Assembly: GCA_002372505.1 (NCBI GenBank)
Contig: DFGY01000114.1
Span: 1-31,694, forward strand
Reading direction: 5' to 3'
Length of the DNA stretch: 31,694 nt
From: Firmicutes bacterium UBA3738
GTDB taxonomy: Bacteria; Bacillota; Clostridia; Peptostreptococcales; Anaerovoracaceae
The notes below the pieces were generated by a model that ran no database searches, was not told the origin of the DNA, and saw nothing but the letters and a program-made list of their open reading frames with translations. Of this stretch, positions 16,617 through 24,722 are shown one piece after another (the first letter of the stretch is position 1; every line of letters starts with the position of its first letter). A program made the translations under genes and the position numbers.

Positions 16617-19202
16617 ATGAAGAAGAAATTTAATTGGATTAACTTTGATTCATCGTTTATATATAAACTTATCGACGCATCTGAACTCCCTGAAAGGAAA
16701 AAGGAACTTGCTCAAAAGTTTTACGACAGAGAGGACAAAGAATCCCTGGTGAGTGTCATGAATAGTATATGCGTTAAACCTGACAGGAAGTTTATTTCAG
16801 AGAATCGCAGCATAATTGAGCAAGAGCTCCTAAAATACAACCATTCTATTGTTACAGAAATCTGTAAGTCCTTGAAGATAAGTGGCAAAACAAGAAATGA
16901 GAGGCAAATAAAACTGTCACAGAAGGCATCATCCACAAGTCTGCTGGAAGAGTATCGCCTGGCACTTATGACAATCAGTGGAATGGATGTGCGTCTGGAC
17001 ACATACAGTAAATTCAGATCAACTGTTGCCCTGAACATGAGCGAAACAGATGTTGAAAAGGTGCCGATGTTTGATTATCAGCAAGAGGCCGTTACGAAAA
17101 TGAAGGAGCACTTTATTGAAAAGGATAAAGATTCCGGGATATTGGTAATGCCAACAGGCAGTGGAAAAAGCAGAACGGCAATTACATTTCTTGTTCAGGA
17201 AATGGTAAGCAGAGGGTATCAAATATTATGGCTGGTGCACAGGCATGCGCTAATTGAACAGGCTGCGGAAAACTTTTATGAATTTGCTGGGCTGTGTAAA
17301 TTGAATAACCCGGGCATAAGGCAATATAGAATAAGCTGTATTTCCGGAGAGCACATGAGCATCAGGCAGGTTGATAAACACGAAATCATTGTGGCAAGTA
17401 TTGCTTCCGTCAACAGAAACAAAGATTATTTGCCAAGGCTGCTCAAAAGCAAAGTTATGGTAGTCGTCGATGAGTGTCATCATGCTCCTGCAAAATCATA
17501 TAGAGAAACAATAAAGTTTATCAAGAAGAGAAGAAAGAATACGAAGCTTTTGGGTCTTACAGCTACTCCTCTGAGGATGAGGGAAGGAGAGACTAAAAAG
17601 TTAATGAACCTATTTGATGATAATACTCTTTATGAAGTGCCTATGTCGGATCTTATTGTAAAAGGTGTGTTATCCGATCCGGTTTTCGATAGGGAACAAA
17701 CCGGAGAGAATTTTGAACCTGATATATCCATTGACGAGGCTAAGCATATAATAAAACATAGCGAGCTTCCTGAGTCCCTTGTGGGCAAAATAGCGCAATC
17801 AAAAGCCAGGAACAATATCATCGTTACTAAGTATCTTGAGAATGCGGACAAATACGGAAAGACATTAATATTCGCCATGAACATTCTTCATTCCCGCTTT
17901 CTGCATGAAGAATTATTGAAAAGAAATGTTGAGTGTGGAGTCGTGTATTCGGGCAAGGATGATAACAAGAATGTAATTAAAGACTTTAGAAATGGAAAAA
18001 TAAAGGTTCTTATAAACGTGAATATTATGTCTGAAGGCACAGATGTTCCTGACATTGACACCGTGTTTCTTACAAGGCCGACTTCAAGCAGAGTGCTTAT
18101 GATGCAGATGATTGGGAGAGGAATGCGTGGTCCCAAAGCCGGAGGCACTGCGAAAGTAAATATAATTGATTTCTATGATGTGTGGGAAGAATTTCAGAAA
18201 TGGCTCAATCCAAAGTGGATAATTGAGGAAGAAGGAGACGACCCGGTAATTGCCGAGGAAGCGAAGAAAAAAATCGAATATGCCGAATACGAGTGGAAGC
18301 TTTGCCGGGATATATACAATGCCATACAAGTAAAAAAGATACATCCACTTGGAGTAAAGATAATTCCCGCAGGGTGGTTTACGTTAATAGATGAAGAAGG
18401 TGAAGAATATATATTCATTGTATTTGAAGATCAACTGGGACCATTAAAAAAGATGATGAAAGAAGCCGACCATTGGAAGAGTGACTATTCCTTCACCGCA
18501 AAAGAAGCACTAAATAAATATTTTGGAGGTTTTTGTACGAAGCCTATGGAAGATGAGCTTAATCTTCTGATAAATAACATTAGAAAAAATGAGTTCCGTC
18601 CCCATATTTACTCATTGGAAAACAGAAAATCCATCGATCCCCAATATGTCGTCCAAGATTTAGGAAAGGATGATGATCTAAAGGAAACCGGAAAGAAATT
18701 ATTCAATGAGAGCGAGATATTGCAGGACCTTTATAAATCCGAAGATGAGTATATTACCGACCTTGAAAACGCCAGATTATTTTTAGATGACAACTATATT
18801 GCAGGCAGCAGAGTGGAAGAATTACCGGAAGAATGGATTCCTTTTGATAGAACGCCGGTATATGATATAGACGAGCTGACAAGGGAGGTAATAGATGAAA
18901 TGTTTGATGGAAAATATGAGGGAATAAGCAGTGTGAAATGGACGGACAAACCGTACAAAATATATTACGGAAAATACAACTACAATGACGATTCAATTGT
19001 GATTAACTCAGTGTTAAACTCACCGGACGTTAAAAAAGAATATGTGAAATTTGTTATTTATCATGAATTGTTGCATAGGGATTACCGTAGACATGATAAG
19101 GCGTTTTACGAGAAAGAGCACATGTTTAAATCCTGCAACTATGTAGATGCAAATGTATTTCTCGATGGCAAAATGCAGCTGTTTGATATTAAGGAAATGT
19201 AA
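16617..19202 (+). CDS. SF2 DEAD/DEAH helicase with C-terminal HExxH metallopeptidase domain
   Basis: Cytoplasmic protein of about 861 residues with two activities. Positions count from the GTG at 16614, which directly precedes the ATG at 16617. A unique helical N-terminus of about 150 residues is followed by the SF2 motor: Walker A MPTGSGKS (about 178-186), DECH at 286-289, LLGLTATPLR, then VLINVNIMSEGTDVPDID and the arginine-finger motif QMIGRGMRG (498-506). About 250 residues of unknown character follow. Residues about 765-862 resemble a SprT/YgjP-like zinc peptidase: ISSVKWTDKP, then HELLH (817-821) and a third candidate ligand, His827, in RRHDKAFYEK. The fusion suggests an ATP-driven machine that opens DNA and cuts a protein on it, for example in phage defence or DNA-protein crosslink repair. 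Helicase motifs are certain; the peptidase is likely. Confidence 0.85.
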   Translation: MKKKFNWINFDSSFIYKLIDASELPERKKELAQKFYDREDKESLVSVMNSICVKPDRKFISENRSIIEQELLKYNHSIVTEICKSLKISGKTRNERQIKLSQKASSTSLLEEYRLALMTISGMDVRLDTYSKFRSTVALNMSETDVEKVPMFDYQQEAVTKMKEHFIEKDKDSGILVMPTGSGKSRTAITFLVQEMVSRGYQILWLVHRHALIEQAAENFYEFAGLCKLNNPGIRQYRISCISGEHMSIRQVDKHEIIVASIASVNRNKDYLPRLLKSKVMVVVDECHHAPAKSYRETIKFIKKRRKNTKLLGLTATPLRMREGETKKLMNLFDDNTLYEVPMSDLIVKGVLSDPVFDREQTGENFEPDISIDEAKHIIKHSELPESLVGKIAQSKARNNIIVTKYLENADKYGKTLIFAMNILHSRFLHEELLKRNVECGVVYSGKDDNKNVIKDFRNGKIKVLINVNIMSEGTDVPDIDTVFLTRPTSSRVLMMQMIGRGMRGPKAGGTAKVNIIDFYDVWEEFQKWLNPKWIIEEEGDDPVIAEEAKKKIEYAEYEWKLCRDIYNAIQVKKIHPLGVKIIPAGWFTLIDEEGEEYIFIVFEDQLGPLKKMMKEADHWKSDYSFTAKEALNKYFGGFCTKPMEDELNLLINNIRKNEFRPHIYSLENRKSIDPQYVVQDLGKDDDLKETGKKLFNESEILQDLYKSEDEYITDLENARLFLDDNYIAGSRVEELPEEWIPFDRTPVYDIDELTREVIDEMFDGKYEGISSVKWTDKPYKIYYGKYNYNDDSIVINSVLNSPDVKKEYVKFVIYHELLHRDYRRHDKAFYEKEHMFKSCNYVDANVFLDGKMQLFDIKEM

Positions 19203-19235
19203 CACAACAAACTATGTCGTTGATAGAGATTATAA

Positions 19236-19264
19236 AAAAGACAGGGACCTAACCCCTGTCTTTT
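19236..19264. terminator. Bidirectional terminator at the end of the helicase cassette
   Basis: AAAAGACAGGG and CCCTGTCTTTT form an 11-base-pair stem with a 7-base loop, with A and T runs on both sides. It serves the helicase gene and the convergent flavin-binding protein gene, whose stop codon it overlaps. Confidence 0.8.
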
Positions 19265-19745
19265 AGCATTCGTGAATTTTCTTTCCTGTAATGTGTTCCG
19301 GTGTGAGGACGAAGCATAGGGTTCCTTTTAATGCGCTCTTAACTTCGTCGTCGATATACTTTTCGTCGTCTGTAAACTTGTGGCTGATGTCCCTGCAGAT
19401 TCTTTCGATTTCGTCTACGTCTTCAATGAGCTGGATGGTACCGAATACGTGGACGCAGTGATAATTTTCAATCCAGTCGTTGGGTGCCGGATCGTTGCCG
19501 GTATATTTATATACGCAGAAAGAAGCTTTGTTGCAGGCTTTCATGGCGTCAACTCTGTGGCCGACTTTCCCTGAGTGAAAATATATTTTGCCGTCCTCTT
19601 CGTAATAAATATGGTCAATGGGCAGTCCGTAAGGGTAGCCGTCGTCGCCGATTACCGATAGAACCCCGCGCTTTTCGCTTTTAAGTACTTCGATGCTCTC
19701 TTCCATGGTGAGAGCCTGGTGCTGTCTTCTCATTTCTCTGAACAT
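19263..19745 (-). CDS. Pyridoxamine 5'-phosphate oxidase-like (NimA-type) flavin protein
   Basis: Cytoplasmic protein of 160 residues with the split beta-barrel of the PNPOx-like family. The start MFREMRRQHQALTMEESIEV and the strands RGVLSVIGDDGYPYGLPIDH, YEEDGKIYFHSG and VCVYKYTG-like core (CVYKYTGND) are typical of the NimA/5-nitroimidazole-resistance-type branch, where conserved histidines and arginines bind FMN or haem. Members include antibiotic reductases but most are uncharacterised, so resistance should not be assumed. It is a single-gene unit with GGAGGTGAT before its ATG. Confidence 0.85.
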   Translation of the reverse strand: MFREMRRQHQALTMEESIEVLKSEKRGVLSVIGDDGYPYGLPIDHIYYEEDGKIYFHSGKVGHRVDAMKACNKASFCVYKYTGNDPAPNDWIENYHCVHVFGTIQLIEDVDEIERICRDISHKFTDDEKYIDDEVKSALKGTLCFVLTPEHITGKKIHEC

Positions 19746-19767
19746 TTTATCACCTCCATGTGGCTAC

Positions 19768-19796
19768 AGTTTACCTTGTGAACAAAGCAGATTCAA
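19768..19796 (-). promoter_or_regulatory. Promoter of the PNPOx-like gene
   Basis: On the minus strand TTGAAT (19791-19796) and TAAACT (19768-19773) are separated by 17 bases, about 23 bases before the start codon. Confidence 0.5.
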
Positions 19797-20050
19797 CTAT
19801 CTTTCACTCCGAAACACATTTCCCTGTTGGTTACATTGGCGTCATTATGCGCACACATGCTTAATTATTCGCTCTTTTCTACACTTTTATTTCTCAAAAC
19901 CATTGTAGAACAAATTTCAACGATCAATGCTATTGGAACATTATGCGCCATGGGTTTTATTGTGAACGAATACGCGGAATCATTGAAAATATTTCTACAT
20001 TCCGTTTGCATCCTGTGAATGTAGAATTATAGCAGGCAAAATCAAAAAAG
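19797..20050. other. Intergenic region without a credible gene
   Basis: Short frames exist on the plus strand, one of 63 codons (19827-20018), but it lacks a ribosome site and has no recognisable domain. Nothing else was seen up to the dispersed repeat. Confidence 0.4.
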
Positions 20051-20080
20051 GTGAAACGCAAAGCCTGTCCCCGTGAAACG
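20051..20080 (+). repeat. Dispersed repeat, half-copy of the rib-operon palindrome
   Basis: These 30 bases match 28 of 30 positions of one arm of the large inverted repeat at 29549-29578, including the shared core AAGCCTGTCCCCGTGAAACG. No partner arm is present here. GTGAAAC stands at both ends of the unit. It resembles REP-like intergenic repeats with a GGGGACAGGC core known from Firmicutes. Confidence 0.7.
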
Positions 20081-20093
20081 CTACAATCTAACA

Positions 20094-20135
20094 ACTGGCA
20101 ATTTGCTTGACAGTTGCAAGTTGCCAGTATATAAT
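20094..20135 (+). promoter_or_regulatory. Consensus promoter overlapped by a 13-base palindrome (candidate operator)
   Basis: TTGACA (20107-20112) and TATAAT (20130-20135) are both perfect, with an ideal 17-base spacer. ACTGGCAATTTGC (20094-20106) and GCAAGTTGCCAGT (20116-20128) are inverted repeats with a single mismatch and bracket the -35 box. A dimeric or tetrameric repressor bound here would block RNA polymerase; the gene product immediately downstream is the obvious candidate. So strong a promoter would be expected to need repression. Confidence 0.75.
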
Positions 20136-20190
20136 ACGCCTATAGACAAGGATATGAAATAAGAAAGAGGTTTATGAGGAGGAAGGGACT

Positions 20191-20835
20191 ATGAAACATT
20201 CACCGGCGCCGCCGAGATATTTAACTGTAGCGGTGGACATAGCTAAACGTATTACAAAAGGCGAGCTCAAAGAAGGACAGAAGATGTTCGGCAGATCCAT
20301 ACTTGCTTCCCAGTACGAGGTTTCTCCGGAAACTATCAGAAGGGCCCTTGGGCTCCTGGCGGAAATGGAGGTTGTAACGGTAAAGCCTCAGAGCGGCACA
20401 ATCGTTGGCAGCTCCGAAAACGCCGAACAGTACGTTTCCTACTATGAGAAGGATCTGGAAGTAAGGGAGGCCTACGAGCACATCTGCGACATTCTTCATC
20501 AGTACGATAGTTTAAATGAAGAGATGATGAAGACCGTTGACAGACTCGTGGACAGGAGGCGCAGTCAGATTGCTGTTCACGCACCGCTTCCAAATTATGA
20601 AATCCCCATATCGGAGGAATCAACTTTGGTAGGAAAGAGCATAGGCGAGATTAAATTCTGGGGGCGCACCGGTGGAACCATTGTAGGCATCAGAAGAGGC
20701 AGCGACATAATTGTTTCCCCAGGGCCCTACGAGCAATTCAGCGCAAATGATGTGATGATTATTGTAGGAAGTCCTTCCGCAGTGGAAAAGGCCACGCGGC
20801 TGGCGGAGCAAAAGCAACCATTATCCATGGAATAA
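20191..20835 (+). CDS. busR: BusR-like GntR-family regulator with RCK_C domain
   Basis: Transcription factor of 214 residues. Residues about 8-75 are a GntR-type winged helix (RITKGELKEGQKM, SPETIRRALGLLAEM). Residues about 78-130 are helical and likely form a coiled-coil linker. Residues about 140-210 are a TrkA-C/RCK_C domain (STLVGKSIGEIKF, VGIRRGSDIIVSPGPYEQ, DVMIIVGSP). This order matches BusR of lactococci and streptococci, which binds cyclic di-AMP through RCK_C and represses glycine-betaine uptake. Here the gene also leads an osmolyte transporter operon, with 30 bases to the ATPase gene. GAGGAGG precedes the ATG. Ligand and target are inferred from family and context. Confidence 0.8.
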   Translation: MKHSPAPPRYLTVAVDIAKRITKGELKEGQKMFGRSILASQYEVSPETIRRALGLLAEMEVVTVKPQSGTIVGSSENAEQYVSYYEKDLEVREAYEHICDILHQYDSLNEEMMKTVDRLVDRRRSQIAVHAPLPNYEIPISEESTLVGKSIGEIKFWGRTGGTIVGIRRGSDIIVSPGPYEQFSANDVMIIVGSPSAVEKATRLAEQKQPLSME

Positions 20836-20865
20836 AAAGAACAGTAGTAAAAGGAGGAAAACCAA

Positions 20866-21981
20866 ATGATACAGTTCGAAAATGTTCAAAAGACTTACGG
20901 CAAACAAGTTGTGCTTAAGGATTTAAACTTTACCATAGAAGACGGCCAGTTCGTTGTCCTCATTGGAAAATCGGGCTGCGGTAAAACAACTACTCTTAAA
21001 GCAATAAACCAGCTCATTCCCACTGACTCCGGAAAGATTCTCATAGACGGTGAGGACGTGAGCAAAAAGAACAAAGCCGAGCTGAGAAGACACATCGGCT
21101 ACGTAATTCAGCAAATCGGCCTGTTCCCCAACATGACCGTCGCCCAGAATATCGCAGTGGTACCCAAGCTTCTTAAATACGACAAGGCTGAGTGCGACCG
21201 CATCGTACGAGACATGCTGAAGATGGTGGACATGGAGGAATACGCGGAGAAGTATCCATCGGAAATGTCAGGTGGCCAGCAGCAGAGAATAGGCGTGCTT
21301 CGCGCACTGGCTGCTTCCCCGCCAATCGTACTCATGGACGAGCCCTTCGGAGCGTTGGATCCAATGACCAGAGACGGCCTGCAGAACGAGCTCAAGGATC
21401 TGCAAAAGAAACTGGACAAAACAATAGTCTTCGTTACCCACGACATGAACGAGGCCCTGAAAATGGCCGACGTAATCATATTCATGGACAAGGGGGAAAT
21501 CGTCCAGATGGACAGCCCGGAAGGATTTCTGGAAAACCCGGCCAACGACCTGGTTAAGGAATTCCTGGGCGAGCACCTTTACGGCGCCCAGACACTGACA
21601 AAAGTAGAAGACTACATGAGAAAGAAAGTATCGACGGTGCACCCAAGCAACGGTATACACGAGTGCGCCGAAATGATGGCCAGAAACAGCGTCGACTCTC
21701 TGCTGGTAGTTGACGATGATAATAAATATATCGGCACAGTGGAAATCGGCGACTTCATGCACTGGGGCAAGGGCCTTAAGAACATCGAGCCCCTTATCCG
21801 CCAGAATGAAAGAACCGTGCGCATGGGCGAGGAAGCCAAAGAGAGCTTTGACTACCTGCTGGAGACAAAGGCCAACTACGTAGTAGTCCTTGATGACCAA
21901 GATCATCTCATGGGAATTATCACAAAGTCCAGCGTAGCCCAGAACGTCGCAACGAACCTCTGGGGAGGTGAGAATGCATGA
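20866..21981 (+). CDS. opuCA: OpuC-type osmolyte ABC transporter ATPase with two CBS domains
   Basis: ATP-binding subunit of 371 residues for uptake of betaine, carnitine, choline or similar compounds. Walker A is GKSGCGKTT (34-42), the signature SGGQQQR (135-141) and Walker B IVLMDEPFGALDP (154-166), followed by the switch histidine in FVTHDMNEAL. Two CBS domains fill about 250-370 (DYMRKKVSTVHPS, SLLVVDDDNKYIGTVE; NYVVVLDDQDHLMGIITKSS). In other Firmicutes the CBS pair of OpuCA binds cyclic di-AMP and shuts the transporter off. The stop codon overlaps the start of the permease gene (ATGA), showing translational coupling. Confidence 0.9.
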   Translation: MIQFENVQKTYGKQVVLKDLNFTIEDGQFVVLIGKSGCGKTTTLKAINQLIPTDSGKILIDGEDVSKKNKAELRRHIGYVIQQIGLFPNMTVAQNIAVVPKLLKYDKAECDRIVRDMLKMVDMEEYAEKYPSEMSGGQQQRIGVLRALAASPPIVLMDEPFGALDPMTRDGLQNELKDLQKKLDKTIVFVTHDMNEALKMADVIIFMDKGEIVQMDSPEGFLENPANDLVKEFLGEHLYGAQTLTKVEDYMRKKVSTVHPSNGIHECAEMMARNSVDSLLVVDDDNKYIGTVEIGDFMHWGKGLKNIEPLIRQNERTVRMGEEAKESFDYLLETKANYVVVLDDQDHLMGIITKSSVAQNVATNLWGGENA

Positions 21982-22622
21982 GTGCTATTTGGAACACATA
22001 CGGAGGAGCTCTGGCTAAAGCCATCGGCGTGCATCTAATCTACGTAGTGGTGGCAGTGGCTATTGGCTTCGTCATCGGAGCTGTCCTGGGAATACTTCTT
22101 TCCCGCGCCCCGAAAATATCGGTAATAGTCCTGCCTATTCTGTCGGTATTTCAGACCATCCCCGGCCTGGCCTTCATCGGAATACTCTTCCTGGTCATAG
22201 GAATGAAGCCGGCCACGGTAATAATCGCCCTGGCGGTCTACGCCATATTCCCCGTTCTCAAGAATACCTACGCGGGAATACTGGGGGTGGATCCCAAGTA
22301 CATTGAAGCGGCCAAGGGCTGCGGCATGACTGACTATCAGGCCCTGCGCCAGGTGGAACTGCCTCTGGCTTCCCCGGAAATAATCGCCGGCCTGAGAATG
22401 TCTACAATATATACAGTCAGCTGGGCCGTACTGGCATCAATGATAGGCCTTGGGGGCCTGGGAGACTTCATATACCAGGGCACCACTTCAAACAACAACA
22501 CACTGATTCTGCTGGGCGCCATTCCCGCAGCCATTCTCGCAATACTGCTGGGACTCATAATCGACCGCCTGCAGAAAAAGCTGACACCTCGCGGACTGCA
22601 GAAGGAGGTGAATAGAAGATGA
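21978..22622 (+). CDS. opuCB: Osmolyte ABC transporter permease
   Basis: Integral membrane protein of 214 residues with about five or six hydrophobic helices. The binding-protein-dependent transport motif lies in the loop IEAAKGCGMTDYQALRQVEL (EAA motif), which contacts the ATPase. Family relatives are OpuCB/OpuBB and ProW. It starts inside the ATPase stop codon and its own stop overlaps the next start (ATGA), so three products are made in fixed order. As the following gene encodes a second permease, this subunit probably pairs with it as a heterodimer. Confidence 0.88.
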   Translation: MSAIWNTYGGALAKAIGVHLIYVVVAVAIGFVIGAVLGILLSRAPKISVIVLPILSVFQTIPGLAFIGILFLVIGMKPATVIIALAVYAIFPVLKNTYAGILGVDPKYIEAAKGCGMTDYQALRQVELPLASPEIIAGLRMSTIYTVSWAVLASMIGLGGLGDFIYQGTTSNNNTLILLGAIPAAILAILLGLIIDRLQKKLTPRGLQKEVNRR

Positions 22623-24139
22623 CTTGGAGCCTAGTACTAGACCATCTGTTCATGGTTCTGGCAGCCAGTGTGCTGGCCATAGTTATCGGTATCCCTCTGG
22701 GTATTCTCGCCTACCTTTACCCGAAGACAAGGGCGGTAGTCCTGAACCTTGTGGACATACTCCAGACCATACCGGCTCTGGCCCTTCTCGGTCTCATAAT
22801 GATCGTGGCCGGCGCAGGGAAGACCACGGTAATCCTGGGCATTATGCTGTACTCGCTGCTTCCTATTGCCAGAAACACCTACCTGGGTCTGTCGGAAATA
22901 GATCCGGGAATAAAGGAAGCGGCAAAGGGCGTGGGTATGACTGCCATGGAGCGTCTGACCAAGGTGGAATTTCCCATTGCTTTCCCGACGATTTTTACAG
23001 GAATCAGAATAGCAATTGTTAACGCCATAGGTATAGCTGTCTTTGCAGCCTTCGTTGGCGGCGGCGGAATCGGCAGCGTCATGTATCAGGCCATAAGAAC
23101 CCAGGATATGAAAAGCATTCTCCTGGCTACGGGAGTGCTCATGATAATTGCTGTCATCCTAGACCTGCTCATGAGCTTCAGCGAAAACCGTATCAGAAAG
23201 TCCCACAGCAATATGAGGAAGGTTGTTTCTTCTCTGCTGGTAATATTCCTGGCCTTCGGCGTCACAGTTCCCTTCGCCATTTCCCAGTCCAAAGGGGAAG
23301 GTACCGAGCTGATAATGTATGAAGGTGACTACAGCGAAGTAAGAATCATGCACCACATGGCCAAGATGCTTATAGAAAATGAGACGAACCTGAAGGTTAA
23401 AATAAAGGACCAGATGTCACAGGTGAATAACTTCAAGGCAATGGTGGGAAGGAATGCCAGCTGCGACCTCATGCTCAGCTACGACGGAACACTGCTGACT
23501 ACATTCCTCCATCTGGATCCCACGGACGTGCCGGAGGGTGAAAGCATTTACGACTTCTCCAATGCAGAAGGGCAGAAGAAGCACCAGGTTGAGCTCCTTG
23601 GAAAGATGGGCTTTAACAACACCTACGCCATAGCCGTGCCTCAGAAGATTGCAGACAAGTACAAGCTGAACAAGGTTTCGGACCTTAAAAAGGTTGCAAG
23701 CAAGCTGACCTTCGGCGCGGAGCACGAATTCTTCACGGCGGAAGGATCGATGAAATACGGACCCTTCACAAAGTTCTACGGACTTAAATTCAAGAGCTAC
23801 AAGCCGGTAGATGCATCCCTGAAATACTCCGCAGTGGAGAAGGGCGAGTTCGAGGTAACGGAAGTATACGCCACTGACGGACTTAACAAAAAGGCCAAGC
23901 TGAAGATCCTTGAAGACGACAAGAGCTTCTTCCCGGAATACAACGGATGCTACCTTATCAGACAGGACACATTTGAAAAGTTCCAGTCTGATGCTCCCAA
24001 TCTGAGACAGGTGCTGTCCCAGCTGGATGGCAAAATCGAATCGGAGAAAATGGCAGAGCTGACATACAAGGTTGACGTTGAAGGGAAGAGCGTAGATGAA
24101 GTAGCGGAAGGATTCCTGAAGGAAATAGGACTGCTGTAG
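22619..24139 (+). CDS. Fused osmolyte transporter permease and substrate-binding protein
   Basis: Protein of 506 residues that joins what are OpuCD and OpuCC in Bacillus. Residues 1-210 are a permease with several membrane helices and an EAA loop (IKEAAKGVGMTAMERLTKVE). A further helix at about 200-222 leads to an extracytoplasmic substrate-binding domain (about 230-506) of the OpuAC/ProX class: GTELIMYEGDYSEVR, QVNNFKAMVG, CDLMLSYDGTLLTTF, GFNNTYAIAVPQK. Such fusions tether the binding domain to the channel. The streptococcal ergothioneine importer EgtU has the same layout, so betaine, choline and ergothioneine are all possible substrates. Operon position and overlap make it the last gene of the transporter. 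Confidence 0.88.
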   Translation: MTWSLVLDHLFMVLAASVLAIVIGIPLGILAYLYPKTRAVVLNLVDILQTIPALALLGLIMIVAGAGKTTVILGIMLYSLLPIARNTYLGLSEIDPGIKEAAKGVGMTAMERLTKVEFPIAFPTIFTGIRIAIVNAIGIAVFAAFVGGGGIGSVMYQAIRTQDMKSILLATGVLMIIAVILDLLMSFSENRIRKSHSNMRKVVSSLLVIFLAFGVTVPFAISQSKGEGTELIMYEGDYSEVRIMHHMAKMLIENETNLKVKIKDQMSQVNNFKAMVGRNASCDLMLSYDGTLLTTFLHLDPTDVPEGESIYDFSNAEGQKKHQVELLGKMGFNNTYAIAVPQKIADKYKLNKVSDLKKVASKLTFGAEHEFFTAEGSMKYGPFTKFYGLKFKSYKPVDASLKYSAVEKGEFEVTEVYATDGLNKKAKLKILEDDKSFFPEYNGCYLIRQDTFEKFQSDAPNLRQVLSQLDGKIESEKMAELTYKVDVEGKSVDEVAEGFLKEIGLL

Positions 24140-24172
24140 GCCGAAAAAAACGATGATTGGAGGATTTTCGGC
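24140..24172 (+). terminator. Possible terminator of the osmolyte operon
   Basis: GCCGAAAA (24140-24147) and TTTTCGGC (24165-24172) form an 8-base-pair stem right after the stop codon. No T-run follows, so the call is weak. A second A/T-rich stem lies at 24274-24307. Confidence 0.35.
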
Positions 24173-24404
24173 AAGTATGCCCTATGATAAGGAGAAGAAG
24201 CGTACTGATGAATATATATGCATAAATATGCATGTTGGACGGTATTGTTGACAAAAGGAAAGAGGGAGAATTGGCAAAAAAGTCGAAAATCCTTCTTTCT
24301 TTTTTGCGTGTGCTTGGGAAGTGTGTCGAAACATCGTTGAGAAATGCAGGTTCCATAGCTATCTGTTGAGGCAACTGACAATACCGTGAGTATAAGTTCA
24401 GACG

Positions 24405-24432
24405 TAAAAAAGCGACCTCTGAATTGGTCGCT
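24405..24432 (-). terminator. Minus-strand intrinsic terminator
   Basis: AGCGACC (24411-24417) and GGTCGCT (24426-24432) form a stem with an 8-base loop, and on the minus strand a run of six T follows. It implies a minus-strand transcript from about 24440-24750, yet no gene is seen there. Confidence 0.6.
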
Positions 24433-24720
24433 GCGGATATGTTCATATCCCTCTACATATTATCCCTAAAAGTAAATACTCCCTATATGCTTGCAGTATA
24501 GGGCATAAATATGCAGAAGGCAAGCAATTTGATTAAAATCGTCAAGAAAACAAACGAAATAAAAAATTTCGTTCGGAATTTAATCAAAAAAGTGTGAATT
24601 CGCACTCACACTTAATCGATTGAAATTTGAGTGTGTCACGCTTTAACAACATAATATGTGTCACGCTGTCCATTGCCTAATCTGACATTGACATACAGTA
24701 CTTAATTATGTAATGATAAT
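24433..24720. other. Structured, repeat-bearing non-coding region
   Basis: No gene is evident. CCCTATA/TATAGGG makes a hairpin at 24481-24503. TTGATTAAA/TTTAATCAA encloses AACGAAAT/ATTTCGTT at about 24529-24588, a long nested stem, and AGTGTG/CACACT follows at about 24591-24612. TGTGTCACGCT occurs twice (24632-24642 and 24657-24667) with a 25-base period. With a terminator on its left for the minus strand, this may encode a small structured RNA. Confidence 0.35.
24688..24716 (+). promoter_or_regulatory. Promoter-like sequence before the broken gene
   Basis: TTGACA (24688-24693) and TAATGA (24711-24716) are separated by 17 bases. It would transcribe the broken gene and perhaps the small protein gene beyond. 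Confidence 0.5.
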
Positions 24721-24722
24721 AA

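Noticed and set aside
19827..20018. 63-codon plus-strand frame before the regulator gene
   Set aside because: It lacks a ribosome site and ATG start and shows no domain; the hydrophobic content is explained by AT-rich spacer DNA.
21268..21906. Minus-strand frame of 212 codons inside the ATPase gene
   Set aside because: Antisense to the signature and CBS regions of an undoubted ABC ATPase.
23958..24446. Minus-strand frame of 162 codons downstream of the osmolyte operon
   Set aside because: It lies antisense to the substrate-binding domain and runs straight through non-coding hairpins; no ribosome site or domain was found.
24632..24667. Spaced repeat resembling a CRISPR unit
   Set aside because: Only two 11-base copies occur, with no further repeats and no cas genes nearby.
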